Positions 15,411 to 22,348 of a DNA stretch of 33,755 nucleotides are shown piece after piece. The DNA comes from Nitrospira sp. (GTDB taxonomy: Bacteria > Nitrospirota > Nitrospiria > Nitrospirales > Nitrospiraceae): contig VOPT01000064.1 of assembly GCA_009594865.1 (NCBI GenBank), positions 1-33,755 on the forward strand, in the 5' to 3' direction. A model generated the notes under the pieces. That model did no database searches. It was not told the DNA's origin and saw only the letters and a list, made by a program, of their open reading frames with translations. The stretch's first letter is position 1, and each line of letters starts with the position of its first letter. Made by a program: the position numbers and the translations under genes.

Positions 15411-15661
15411 GCTGCGTCTCCATGAGGCCGTAGAGGCCGATGCCGGACCCTGAGCTGTCGCGTACCTTTGCATCTGCGTCGCCACAAGGTCAAGAGAGCC
15501 GCGGCCGTTCCTTTGCCGACCTCCTGGCTGCGTGGACAGACCGGTTTCCGTTTGAACACGAAGAAATTCAGCGACAAAAATAAGAACCGGTTATACTCAG
15601 CGCCTGTTCTCCGACGAAGTGCTGACAGGGGCCAACCTAGACGCGGAAAGGGATGATGAAC

Positions 15662-16234
15662 ATGGCAGGTGCAACAGGAACCCGGCGAACGAAGCAAACG
15701 CCGCAACAACAAGCGACCAAGCCTGCGAAGAAGATCAGGAAGGCACGTGCCGCTGAACCATCCGGCGCGGTGATTGTGTTGTCGGGGGCCACACCGCTCC
15801 GTCGGCAAAAGGCGGCTGAGGTGCTGGCGGAGGAGCTCCAATTGCATCTTGCCGCAGTGGATTTGTCGGCCGTGGTGAGCAAGCATGTCCGTGAGACCGA
15901 AAAAAACGTGACGCGCGTGTTCGATATGGCCAATCGCCACGGATCGATTCTCTTCTTTGACGAGGCCGATGCCTTGTTTGGGAAACGGACGCAGGTCACT
16001 GAGGCCCACGATCGGTATGCCAATAGCGAGGTTTCGTATCTCCTGCAGTGCATCGAGCAGCATCAAGGGCTCGTGATTCTGGCCACCAATGGCAAGAGCC
16101 GTATCGAAGAGGCCTTCTCGCCGGAAAAGCCGGTCATCGTGTTGGGCGGGACCGCGAAGAAAATGGCGGCTCAGAAAAAAACCACTCCGGCGGCGACACC
16201 GAAAAAGAAGGTCGCGAATAAGAAGCGAGGGTGA
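15662..16234 (+). CDS. Degenerate AAA+ core domain with basic tails, copy 1
   Basis: A 190-residue protein made of one AAA+ alpha/beta core (about residues 35-135) between Lys/Ala/Thr-rich tails. The core clearly derives from the ATPases with LSGPPGTGKT, but at that position has G42-ATPLRRQK-50: the P-loop lysine and threonine are gone. Walker B, SILFFDEADALFG (D100, E101), is intact, as are DLSAVVSKHVRETEKNVTRVF and the sensor-1 segment VILATNG (N123). The sequence then diverges where the arginine-finger pair normally follows, and the lid domain is missing. ATP hydrolysis is unlikely. The C-terminal tail (PKKKVANKKRG) is histone H1-like and could bind nucleic acid. The ATG at 15662 is nine bases from GGAAAGGG; ATGs at 15653 and 15656 are too close to it. 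A paralogue lies at 29095-29655. Confidence 0.85.
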   Translation: MAGATGTRRTKQTPQQQATKPAKKIRKARAAEPSGAVIVLSGATPLRRQKAAEVLAEELQLHLAAVDLSAVVSKHVRETEKNVTRVFDMANRHGSILFFDEADALFGKRTQVTEAHDRYANSEVSYLLQCIEQHQGLVILATNGKSRIEEAFSPEKPVIVLGGTAKKMAAQKKTTPAATPKKKVANKKRG

Positions 16235-16482
16235 GATAACGAAGTAGCCAACAACGCCACTTTCGCCGCCCGATCCAAGGCTTTGATGGCCGCCTCGCGC
16301 TGGAGCGCCGCTCCTTTGCTGGCTAGTGACTCGGTATAGCGCACGGTAAACGGTCCCCGGTGTCTCGTGTATTTCGCCCCCGTTCCTTTCGCATGCGACC
16401 GTATGCGACGCTCCAAATCAGTCGTGATGCCGGTGTACAGGCTGCCGTCGGCGCATTCCAAAATATAGACGATCCACGTCAT
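16171..16482 (-). CDS. GIY-YIG domain protein (UPF0213/YhbQ-like)
   Basis: A 103-residue protein with a single GIY-YIG nuclease-type domain: VYILECADGSLYTGIT supplies the two signature tyrosine strands, RRIRSHAKGTGAKYTRHRGP the following arginine-rich helix, and LQREAAIKAL the glutamate-bearing helix. Stand-alone members (YhbQ type) have been linked to DNA repair or nuclease activity, but roles are poorly defined. The ATG at 16482 (MTWIVYIL) is chosen because it begins directly at the domain; an in-frame upstream start at 16509 is possible. The last 20 residues (FLFATFFFGVAAGVVFF) are antisense to the lysine-rich tail of the facing gene, a 64-bp convergent overlap, and are not family-like. 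Confidence 0.83.
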   Translation of the reverse strand: MTWIVYILECADGSLYTGITTDLERRIRSHAKGTGAKYTRHRGPFTVRYTESLASKGAALQREAAIKALDRAAKVALLATSLSHPRFLFATFFFGVAAGVVFF

Positions 16483-16581
16483 GGGTAGTGTGCCGGGTGC
16501 CTTGCGCAAGAGGGCTGGTTTCGGCCCAACAGGATCTGCACCGGGTCACGGGATCATAGCCGAAAGGACTGGAAGAGGCGA

Positions 16582-16740
16582 CTATTTGGGAAAGGTGGGC
16601 AGGACGATCAATCCGAGGCTTGAAAGGATGGCTGCCAACATGAGTGCGGCGGCCAGCGCCACGATCAGATACTTGCGATCCTTGCGCGCTGAATCGTGAA
16701 AACGGTACATGCTGGATTTCCGTAACCGGTGAGCCGTCAT
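16582..16740 (-). CDS. 52-aa single-helix membrane protein
   Basis: A small open frame upstream of the GIY-YIG gene. It encodes a basic N-terminus (MTAHRLRKSSMYRFHDSARK, then DRKY), one transmembrane helix (LIVALAAALMLAAILSSLGL) and a short tail ending LPTFPK. Composition and the positive-inside pattern are those of a real membrane protein. The ribosome-binding site is poor for the ATG at 16740; the internal ATG at 16710 has GGAAA before it and would give 42 residues. No family recognised. Apart from it, the stretch up to the next gene (16741-17012) holds only a promoter. Confidence 0.5.
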   Translation of the reverse strand: MTAHRLRKSSMYRFHDSARKDRKYLIVALAAALMLAAILSSLGLIVLPTFPK

Positions 16741-16974
16741 GATGTCAAAACTGGCCTGATGTGTCGTCGCTCGTAGCCTGTCGTCGTCCCATCCTCGTCA
16801 ATGCGCGCTCAGTATGCCTGCCGTACGCTCCTCAGCGAAATAGGGGTTTCCCTGAAAGAGGGGGAAATTCTCACTGTGACGATCGGCTCCAGTGTATGCT
16901 CCATTCTGAAGGCGATGATCCGTCTTCGCTTCAACCAAGGTGCAGACGTATGTGGCATCGCCATGTCGACCTCA

Positions 16975-17004
16975 TTGACAGTCTCAACGTCAGCCGCATA
17001 GCGT
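16975..17004 (+). promoter_or_regulatory. Promoter of the gluconokinase fusion gene
   Basis: A perfect TTGACA (16975-16980), 18-base spacer and TAGCGT (16999-17004). The expected transcription start, around 17010-17012, is within two or three bases of the ATG at 17013, so the mRNA would be leaderless. No Shine-Dalgarno sequence precedes that ATG, which agrees. The -10 is weak (TAnnnT only). Confidence 0.4.
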
Positions 17005-17012
17005 AACGGTCC

Positions 17013-17915
17013 ATGTCGCCTCCATCACTCATCGTTCAAGAGCTTTCCGCCGCGAAGCAAGCTTGGCATGACGGCAACGAAGGGAAGGCGCGCGTCTGTG
17101 CACGGCGAGCGGTGGCGGTCGCCACCGAATCCTGGTCGGCCAGTCGCGGTGAACCGCAGGGGCAGGCCGATGCGATGGCGCATTTGCGTCGTATCCAGCA
17201 GCAGGGAACGTTTCCTCTTCCTGTCAGGCAGGCCGCGGAACGCCTCACGACCGCGGTGACCAGGCGCCAGCAGGCGCCGTTTACCACCGATCCGGTCAGC
17301 GACGCTTCCTTGATCATCTCGCATCTGGCCGCCGACACATCGAGCGAGAGGCCTTCTTTCGGCAGAACTCCTGGCGTGGCCATTCCGGAGAGCGGGGCTG
17401 AGGCATGTGGCGAACGGCATCGCATGCTGGTCGTCCTGATCATGGGCGTCTCAGGGGCAGGAAAGACCACGGTCGGTCGCCATCTGGCAGAAGTCTTAGG
17501 CTGGAGGTTTGTGGAGGGTGACGATCTCCATCCGGCCGCCAACATCGAGAAGATGCGAAGTGGGCATCCCTTAACCGATGCCGATCGCCGTCCGTGGCTT
17601 GAACGGCTGCATGCGGCTCTTGTCGATCAGGTTCGCATGAACCAGCCGGCTGTGATGGCCTGTTCCGTGTTAAAGGCGACCTATCGTACGATAGTAGAGG
17701 AGGGGTGCGGTCACTGCGTGCGATTGGTCTACCTGAAAGGCAGAGCTGACGTCATTCGCCAACGTCTCGCCGGTCGCCGGGAGCATTTCATGCCGCCGGA
17801 ACTCCTGGACAGTCAGCTGGCGATCCTGGAGGAGCCGGCCGATGCGCTGGTGGTCGATGCTACCCTCCCTCCCGATGAAATCATTCTCCGCATCAGACAA
17901 GGCTTGGCACGCTAG
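17013..17915 (+). CDS. gntK: Gluconokinase with unknown N-terminal domain
   Basis: Residues 135-300 are a complete gluconokinase of the GntK/IdnK type (ATP + D-gluconate to 6-phosphogluconate, feeding the pentose phosphate and Entner-Doudoroff routes). The P-loop GVSGAGKTT is at 144-152, followed by FVEGDDLHPAANIEKMRSGH, PLTDADRRPWLERL, ACSVLKATYR and REHFMPPELLDSQLAILEEP, all family signatures. Residues 1-110 are an added helical domain (AKQAWHDGNEGKARVCARRA, AMAHLRRIQQQGTFPLPVRQ, TTDPVSDASLIISHL) followed by a flexible linker. It looks like a small HEPN/four-helix-type unit, but that is tentative. Usual gluconokinases have about 165-180 residues, so this is a fusion. The internal ATG at 17424 begins the kinase but has no ribosome-binding site. 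It converges with the NTF2-like gene. Confidence 0.85.
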   Translation: MSPPSLIVQELSAAKQAWHDGNEGKARVCARRAVAVATESWSASRGEPQGQADAMAHLRRIQQQGTFPLPVRQAAERLTTAVTRRQQAPFTTDPVSDASLIISHLAADTSSERPSFGRTPGVAIPESGAEACGERHRMLVVLIMGVSGAGKTTVGRHLAEVLGWRFVEGDDLHPAANIEKMRSGHPLTDADRRPWLERLHAALVDQVRMNQPAVMACSVLKATYRTIVEEGCGHCVRLVYLKGRADVIRQRLAGRREHFMPPELLDSQLAILEEPADALVVDATLPPDEIILRIRQGLAR

Positions 17916-17951
17916 CGAGACGAGTGCCGCCAGGTGCTTCCCTGCAAGCCG

Positions 17952-18311
17952 CTATTCTTTGACATAATGGACCCGTACGGTGTTGATCAACCCCTCGGCG
18001 TTCACCGTCATCATTTCAGCGGCCAGCAGTCCGTTGACGCTGCGGTAATAAAGCATCAGGCTGTTGATTCCTGTCAGAACGTGTAACAAGTCGAAATGCA
18101 GGTCGGGATAGGATTGAAGGCCTTTCCGGAAATAGGCGGTCAACCGTTCGCGACCGTGGAGCGTGCCGGACGGATCCCCGGATAGCGCCGGCACAAACGG
18201 ACTGGTAAACTCCACATCTGGTGCATAATGGTGGAGAATAGCCTCGAGGTCGTGCCGGTTCCAGGCGCCGATCCACGCCTCGGCCAGGCTTCGTGCAAAC
18301 TGTTCGTTCAT
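17952..18311 (-). CDS. SnoaL/NTF2-like protein
   Basis: A 119-residue single-domain protein of the NTF2-like superfamily (SnoaL-like), with a cone-shaped fold that holds small hydrophobic ligands. Typical features are LAEAWIGAWNRHDLEAILHH followed by YAPDVEFTSPF at the N-terminus, GRERLTAYFRKGLQSYPDLH in the middle, and a C-terminal strand pair (AEMMTVNAEGLINTVRVHY). Members include polyketide cyclases, isomerases and proteins without enzyme activity, so no reaction can be assigned. The start is the ATG at 18311; the GTG one codon upstream is the alternative, with GAAAGG before it. Confidence 0.82.
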   Translation of the reverse strand: MNEQFARSLAEAWIGAWNRHDLEAILHHYAPDVEFTSPFVPALSGDPSGTLHGRERLTAYFRKGLQSYPDLHFDLLHVLTGINSLMLYYRSVNGLLAAEMMTVNAEGLINTVRVHYVKE

Positions 18312-18417
18312 CACCGTGAACCTTTCATTGAGAGCCTCTGGTGGTGACTAGCCTAGGGGAACGGCTACTTGATGAGCAAGGGCCCATCCTCGTCAGGCGG
18401 CTGGAAGACGTGGCGCT

Positions 18418-18888
18418 ATGCTTGTGAGCGCGCCGATATCGCAGCAGACGAGTCTGGCTCCCATTGCCCTGTTCAAGCTGTTGAAGGGGCTGCTCGTCTT
18501 GCTGGCAGGATCAGGCTTTCTCCGGTGGATCGATCCTGAAATCGATTCCGGTCTCTCCCCCGTGCTCGACGCCCTGCATTTGAATATCCACACCCGGCTG
18601 CTGCACGCACTCGCCATTACGGTGGATTCGTTGCCTCGGCATAGTCTGTTGTTGATGAGCCTCGTCAGCCTCGGCTATGCGGCGCTGTTGTTTGCCGAAG
18701 GGTTCGGGCTCTGGAGCGAAACCTCCTGGGCTGCCTATCTGACGGTCGTGTCCACCTGTGTCCTGTTGCCCGGGGAGTTTCACGCCGTCGTTCGCGAGTG
18801 GTCGATGGCGGGGCTGGCGGTATTGGCTGTGAACATCGTTATCGTGGGATATCTGGTGCGCAGGCTGGCGGAAGAGACATTGAACTGA
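18418..18888 (+). CDS. DUF2127 membrane protein
   Basis: A 156-residue membrane protein of the DUF2127 family, function unknown. It has about four transmembrane helices. The first (LFKLLKGLLVLLAGSGFL) carries the K-x-x-K-G start typical of the family. A short amphipathic segment (VLDALHLNIHTRLLHALA) follows; then SLLLMSLVSLGYAALLFAEG with GLWSETSWAAYLTVVSTCVL, a highly characteristic run that includes a glutamate in the membrane; and a last helix LAVLAVNIVIVGYLV. It is divergent from the NTF2-like gene and probably transcribed alone. GGAAG lies about ten bases before the ATG. Confidence 0.83.
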   Translation: MLVSAPISQQTSLAPIALFKLLKGLLVLLAGSGFLRWIDPEIDSGLSPVLDALHLNIHTRLLHALAITVDSLPRHSLLLMSLVSLGYAALLFAEGFGLWSETSWAAYLTVVSTCVLLPGEFHAVVREWSMAGLAVLAVNIVIVGYLVRRLAEETLN

Positions 18889-18995
18889 CGCGCGATCTGG
18901 CTCCGTGCGGCCGGCCTCGATTCTCGGGGAATTCCTAGGTGGCATCTCGATGAGGAGGGGGTATACCAACACTATCAGATGAGAGGAGACAGGCC

Positions 18996-19388
18996 ATGGT
19001 CGAAGTCAATTCCATGTATCAGACCCGAATGAGACACGACGACATCAAGGCACAAATCGATAAACTTGAGGGGTTGGCTCATGTGACCGCTGTCCATCCC
19101 ACGTTTGATGCCTTTGATGAAGAGACCGAAGCGATTCTCATCAGAATATTCGGCCGCTCCCACCCGTATCTGGAGTCCTATAAATACGCGACCTTGGGAG
19201 AAGCCGAAGCGATCGTGAATTTGCCTGAATCGGCGCAGGAGCCTTTGACGCGGGACATGCCGAAAAAAGGCCTGCAACAGCGCCGCCAGGTGTTGCAAAG
19301 CATCCGGACCGACCTGCAGGGGCTTGAAGCGCAAGAGGCCGAAGCACTCACGGGAGAAGACCACGAAGATCCTCCCGGCCCCAGCTAA
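18996..19388 (+). CDS. Hypothetical 130-aa soluble protein
   Basis: No family recognised. The 130-residue sequence has no signal peptide or membrane segment and is acidic toward the C-terminus (ALTGEDHEDPPGPS). The first half contains MYQTRMRHDDIKAQIDKLEG and a segment AVHPTFDAFDEETEAILIRI with an apparent mixed alpha/beta pattern. The second half is helical and charged (LQQRRQVLQSIRTDLQGLEA), possibly coiled coil. A GAGGAGA ribosome-binding site lies upstream of the ATG at 18996 and coding composition is normal for this genome, so expression is likely. From 19389 to 19527 there is no further gene. Confidence 0.65.
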   Translation: MVEVNSMYQTRMRHDDIKAQIDKLEGLAHVTAVHPTFDAFDEETEAILIRIFGRSHPYLESYKYATLGEAEAIVNLPESAQEPLTRDMPKKGLQQRRQVLQSIRTDLQGLEAQEAEALTGEDHEDPPGPS

Positions 19389-19527
19389 CTACCGTCTGCC
19401 GGATATTCAGGGCATGGGGGCGGTGACCGCCGGTGAGTTGTGCGTAAGGTGGTCGCTGCCTCCGAGAGCCGTTCCCGCGTCTTCCCTCCTTGCCCCCCTC
19501 ACTCCTCTGTCCCCGTTCATCCTGAGC

Positions 19528-20340
19528 CTATCGGCCTCCTTCACGAAGAAGGGTGAGATAGGCGATCAAATCTCGAATATCCTCGTCGCGCAACAAATTC
19601 TTCGGATACATCGCCGTGCCCGGATGGCCGAGTTTGATGGACCGATAGCGGTCTTCGTCATTCTGGGAGGTCAGGGTAGACGGATCACGCAAGTTCGCCG
19701 GCGGGTGGGGAAGCGCATTCAGTCGTGCAACCAAATCGGCGGGCATCGGAGGCCGTGACTGCAGATGTCCGTCGATGCCATGGCAGATGGCGCAGCCGCC
19801 GAGTTCGTGATACAGCTGCCGGCCGCTGCTTGCGTCGCCTCGTAAAGAAGAGCCTGATGGGGGCTGGGAAGCGGGTGGCAGGACTGTCCCGCGGATGGAG
19901 GCAAGGTAGGAAAGCAAGGCGAGAATGTCTTCGTCGGACAGGGTCTCTTTCGAAAGTGGATACATGGCGGTGCGCAGATGCCCGTGCCGGATGATCTCGA
20001 ATCGTTGTTTGTCGGTGGTGAGGGTGAGCGCGGTGGTCTGCCTCAGGTCGGCGGGGGCGGGATCGAGGTGTGCAATATTGTCCCGGATGTGTTGGGTCAG
20101 GTGTGGAGGCAGCTGCCCCTTGTGTCCATCGACACCATGGCAGGTTGAGCAGAGGCCCTTGCCATTGAAGATCACCCGGCCCTGCTCCGCATCCTGCGGC
20201 CCGTTGCCCGGCTTGGCTGGGGACGAGGAGTCGGCCCACAGGAGTGAACCGGCCATCACTGAGATCGCCAGACAGAGGCTCGCGGTAAGCACAATTCGAG
20301 TGCGGCCCGGTCGAACTGCTGGGAGCAAGAACGGAGGCAT
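19528..20340 (-). CDS. Diheme cytochrome c, tandem domains
   Basis: A 270-residue periplasmic electron-transfer protein. A signal peptide/anchor covers about residues 14-36. Two class I cytochrome c domains follow, each with CxxCH (C64-S-T-C-H68 and C183-A-I-C-H187) and an axial methionine in a matching context, T-A-M126-YP and T-A-M224-YP. Each domain ends with a similar helix (LSDEDILALLSYLASIRG and LRDEDIRDLIAYLTLLREGG), so the protein arose by internal duplication. It probably passes electrons between membrane complexes or to a terminal oxidase. It is divergent from a Crp/Fnr regulator gene across about 150 bp, which suggests control by that regulator, though no site is proven. Confidence 0.88.
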   Translation of the reverse strand: MPPFLLPAVRPGRTRIVLTASLCLAISVMAGSLLWADSSSPAKPGNGPQDAEQGRVIFNGKGLCSTCHGVDGHKGQLPPHLTQHIRDNIAHLDPAPADLRQTTALTLTTDKQRFEIIRHGHLRTAMYPLSKETLSDEDILALLSYLASIRGTVLPPASQPPSGSSLRGDASSGRQLYHELGGCAICHGIDGHLQSRPPMPADLVARLNALPHPPANLRDPSTLTSQNDEDRYRSIKLGHPGTAMYPKNLLRDEDIRDLIAYLTLLREGGR

Positions 20341-20383
20341 GGTGGCTGTCCGGATGAGGTGGTCTTCAAGCTCTGCTCACTCC

Positions 20384-20400
20384 ATCATAATTGATGATCA
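20384..20400. promoter_or_regulatory. Candidate operator between cytochrome and crp genes
   Basis: ATCAT-AATTG-ATGAT (20384-20398) is an inverted repeat, and TGATGATCA (20392-20400) is a nested nine-base palindrome. It is AT-rich in a GC-rich region and lies between divergent genes, one of which encodes a Crp/Fnr regulator. It is not a clean Fnr box (TTGAT-N4-ATCAA), so the binding protein is uncertain. Confidence 0.3.
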
Positions 20401-20488
20401 CGGTGCAGTACTAGAACCGATGGCGAAACGTGGCCGGACCCTTTGGGGGGCTGGTGGGCGCTTGGTGATCCAGGTACAATGCCCCTCG

Positions 20489-21229
20489 ATGAGAAATATG
20501 ATCCATACGGCGATGAATATGGCGGACCACCGCCACTGCCTGGCCTTGTCCGGGTGCTTCCGGGGCAAGCTCTGCGACCAATTGATGAACCGGCCCGGGC
20601 AGCACGTGGCGAAGGGGGGGCGCATCTACGGGCCGGGCGATCCGGCGCAGAGCGTGTTCTATCTTCGCCGGGGATTTGTGAAATTGACGTCGCTCACCGA
20701 AGACGGGCGTGAATTGATTTTGCGCCTGCACCAGACCGGCGAAGTGTTCGGCGAACTCTGTCATTGCACCGGCGAACGCCGCGAACAGGCGATTGCGATG
20801 GAGGACAGTGAAATCGTCGAACTGAGTTTCGATGAATTCATCTCCCATTTGCAAAGCAATAGACCGGCGTTTCTCCTCTTTCTCTCCAATGTCGCCCAGC
20901 AATTGTCGGCCGCCTACGATCAGATCCAGACCCTGTCGTTCAGTAGCACCATGGAGCGTCTGCTGCGTACGCTGGGCCGGCTGGCCGATGAGTTCGGCGA
21001 AGCGGACGGCGAATGGATTCGTCTCACGCACTATTTCCGCCAGGATGATCTGGCGCAGATGATCGGCGCGCGCCGCGAGGTGGTGTCGACCCTCCTGAAC
21101 CAGTTGCGCGACCAGGGGCTGATCACCTATGCGCGGAAAGACGGATTGCTCCTGCGTCGAGCCGAACTCGACCGCTTCCTAGGTTCCATGGCCCAATCAT
21201 CCGCCCGTCTCACTGACTCCGGCTTCTAA
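20489..21229 (+). CDS. Crp/Fnr family transcription regulator
   Basis: A DNA-binding regulator of about 246 residues. The N-terminal half is a cyclic-nucleotide-type beta barrel (GGRIYGPGDPAQSVFYLRRG, VKLTSLTEDGRELILRLH, GEVFGELCHCTGERREQAIA), followed by a dimer helix and a C-terminal winged helix with the recognition segment RQDDLAQMIGARREVVSTLL and LRDQGLITYARKDG. Cysteines occur in the N-terminal part (SGCFRGKLCDQ) and in LCHC, but not in the Fnr iron-sulfur arrangement with certainty. The start is unclear: ATGs at 20489, 20498, 20513 and 20519 lack Shine-Dalgarno sequences. TACAAT at 20475-20480 could be a -10 element, which would make the 20489 start leaderless. The frame is open far upstream, but that part is antisense to the cytochrome gene. 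Confidence 0.87.
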   Translation: MRNMIHTAMNMADHRHCLALSGCFRGKLCDQLMNRPGQHVAKGGRIYGPGDPAQSVFYLRRGFVKLTSLTEDGRELILRLHQTGEVFGELCHCTGERREQAIAMEDSEIVELSFDEFISHLQSNRPAFLLFLSNVAQQLSAAYDQIQTLSFSSTMERLLRTLGRLADEFGEADGEWIRLTHYFRQDDLAQMIGARREVVSTLLNQLRDQGLITYARKDGLLLRRAELDRFLGSMAQSSARLTDSGF

Positions 21230-21362
21230 CCCGGCAGATTTTCTCCCCACTGTTATCCCGCTAACTTACAGGGCCGCTCCCGTTCTCTATCCTTGCCTAC
21301 CAGTGCGACCGCCAATGTCGGCTGTCCGTCGCGCCTTCACTATTTTTACAAGGAGAGAAGCC

Positions 21363-22013
21363 ATGCGTCAGTTCATTCATGCCTGTTCCGTGCTCATGCT
21401 CAGTCTGGCCACCGTGGCCTGTGCCCATACGACGGATGCCCCGGCGCCTGCGGCCTCTCACGCAGCGGGACACCAGGCCAAGGTGGCGGAGACGAAGGCG
21501 GCGCTTCGTGATCTCTGGTTGGGCCATATACTGTCGATCCGGAACGTCGCCGTTGCGACGATGGATAAAAATGCCGCGGCGCGGAGTGCGGCTGAAGCCG
21601 ATGTGGTGGCGAATGCGCAGCAGATTGCCCGGTCGATCGAACCGTTCTATGGCAAGCCGGCGGCGGATCAACTCTTTACGTTATTGGCGGGGCATTATCA
21701 GGGGATCCGCGAACATCTGGATGCCACCGTCGCCGGATCGGCAAGCCAACAGGACGCGGCCGTAAAGGCGCTGACCGCTAATGCGGCTGAAATTGCCACC
21801 TTCCTCAGCGGCGCCAATCCGAATCTGCCGAAGGATACGGTGATGGGGCTACTGATGGCCCATGCGGCCCATCATCTCACGCAATTTCAGCAACTGAAGG
21901 ACGGGGAGTATACGCGTGAGGCGGAGACCTGGAAGGGGATGAAGCAGCACATCTATGTGGTGGCGGATGCGCTGACGCAGGCGTTGGCGGCTCAATTTCC
22001 TGCCAAGTTTTAA
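21363..22013 (+). CDS. Predicted helical lipoprotein
   Basis: A 216-residue predicted lipoprotein: signal peptide with lipobox LATVAC, acylated C20, and then a linker rich in Ala, Pro and His. The mature part is all helical, in four main helices (VAETKAALRDLWLGHILSIR, ARSAAEADVVANAQQIARSI, ADQLFTLLAGHYQGIREHLD, MGLLMAHAAHHLTQFQQLKD), resembling a four-helix bundle. Histidines at helix positions suggest a metal or heme site, but this is speculative. No family recognised. AAGGAGAGAAGCC precedes the ATG at 21363. It is followed by a strong hairpin at 22086. Confidence 0.72.
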   Translation: MRQFIHACSVLMLSLATVACAHTTDAPAPAASHAAGHQAKVAETKAALRDLWLGHILSIRNVAVATMDKNAAARSAAEADVVANAQQIARSIEPFYGKPAADQLFTLLAGHYQGIREHLDATVAGSASQQDAAVKALTANAAEIATFLSGANPNLPKDTVMGLLMAHAAHHLTQFQQLKDGEYTREAETWKGMKQHIYVVADALTQALAAQFPAKF

Positions 22014-22085
22014 GGCATAACAAGCGGCCACACGGCTGACTCTCAGCGTATGCCGGTGCAGTGCTCCTTCGGAGGCCGGACTCAA

Positions 22086-22117
22086 GCGGCCCGCAGCGGA
22101 TCATCCGCGCGGGCCGC
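22086..22117 (+). terminator. Hairpin after helical lipoprotein gene
   Basis: GCGGCCCGC (22086-22094) pairs perfectly with GCGGGCCGC (22109-22117) around a 14-base loop and is followed by CTTTGG. It lies 73 bp after the stop codon. The T-run is minimal. The rest of 22014-22348 holds a promoter at 22277 and nothing else convincing. Confidence 0.6.
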
Positions 22118-22276
22118 CTTTGGTTCACGTCTCGACACCGACCGGATGTCTCTCCGTTCGCTCATCAGCACTACGTAGTTACTCGTCGGTCTGCGTGTCA
22201 GTTCGGCGCAGTCATTCGCCTCAAGCCGCGACAATGATTGGAGCCATTCTATGGTTCGTCTTCGGTGCGGTTCATG

Positions 22277-22306
22277 TTGAAAATCGAGAAGCCACTTGCC
22301 TAGAGT
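22277..22306 (+). promoter_or_regulatory. Promoter for outer-membrane protein gene
   Basis: TTGAAA (22277-22282), 18-base spacer, TAGAGT (22301-22306). Transcription would start near 22313, leaving about 36 bases of leader with AGGAGG (22338-22343) before the ATG at 22349. An overlapping alternative is TTGCCT (22296) with TATCCG (22319) and a 17-base spacer. Confidence 0.45.
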
Positions 22307-22348
22307 GCGCAGTCGGTGTATCCGTTATTCTCATCATAGGAGGACCGT

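Noticed and set aside
19925..20488. Long 5' extension of the Crp/Fnr frame
   Set aside because: It runs antisense through the cytochrome gene and has no domain content; the regulator domain begins near 20520.
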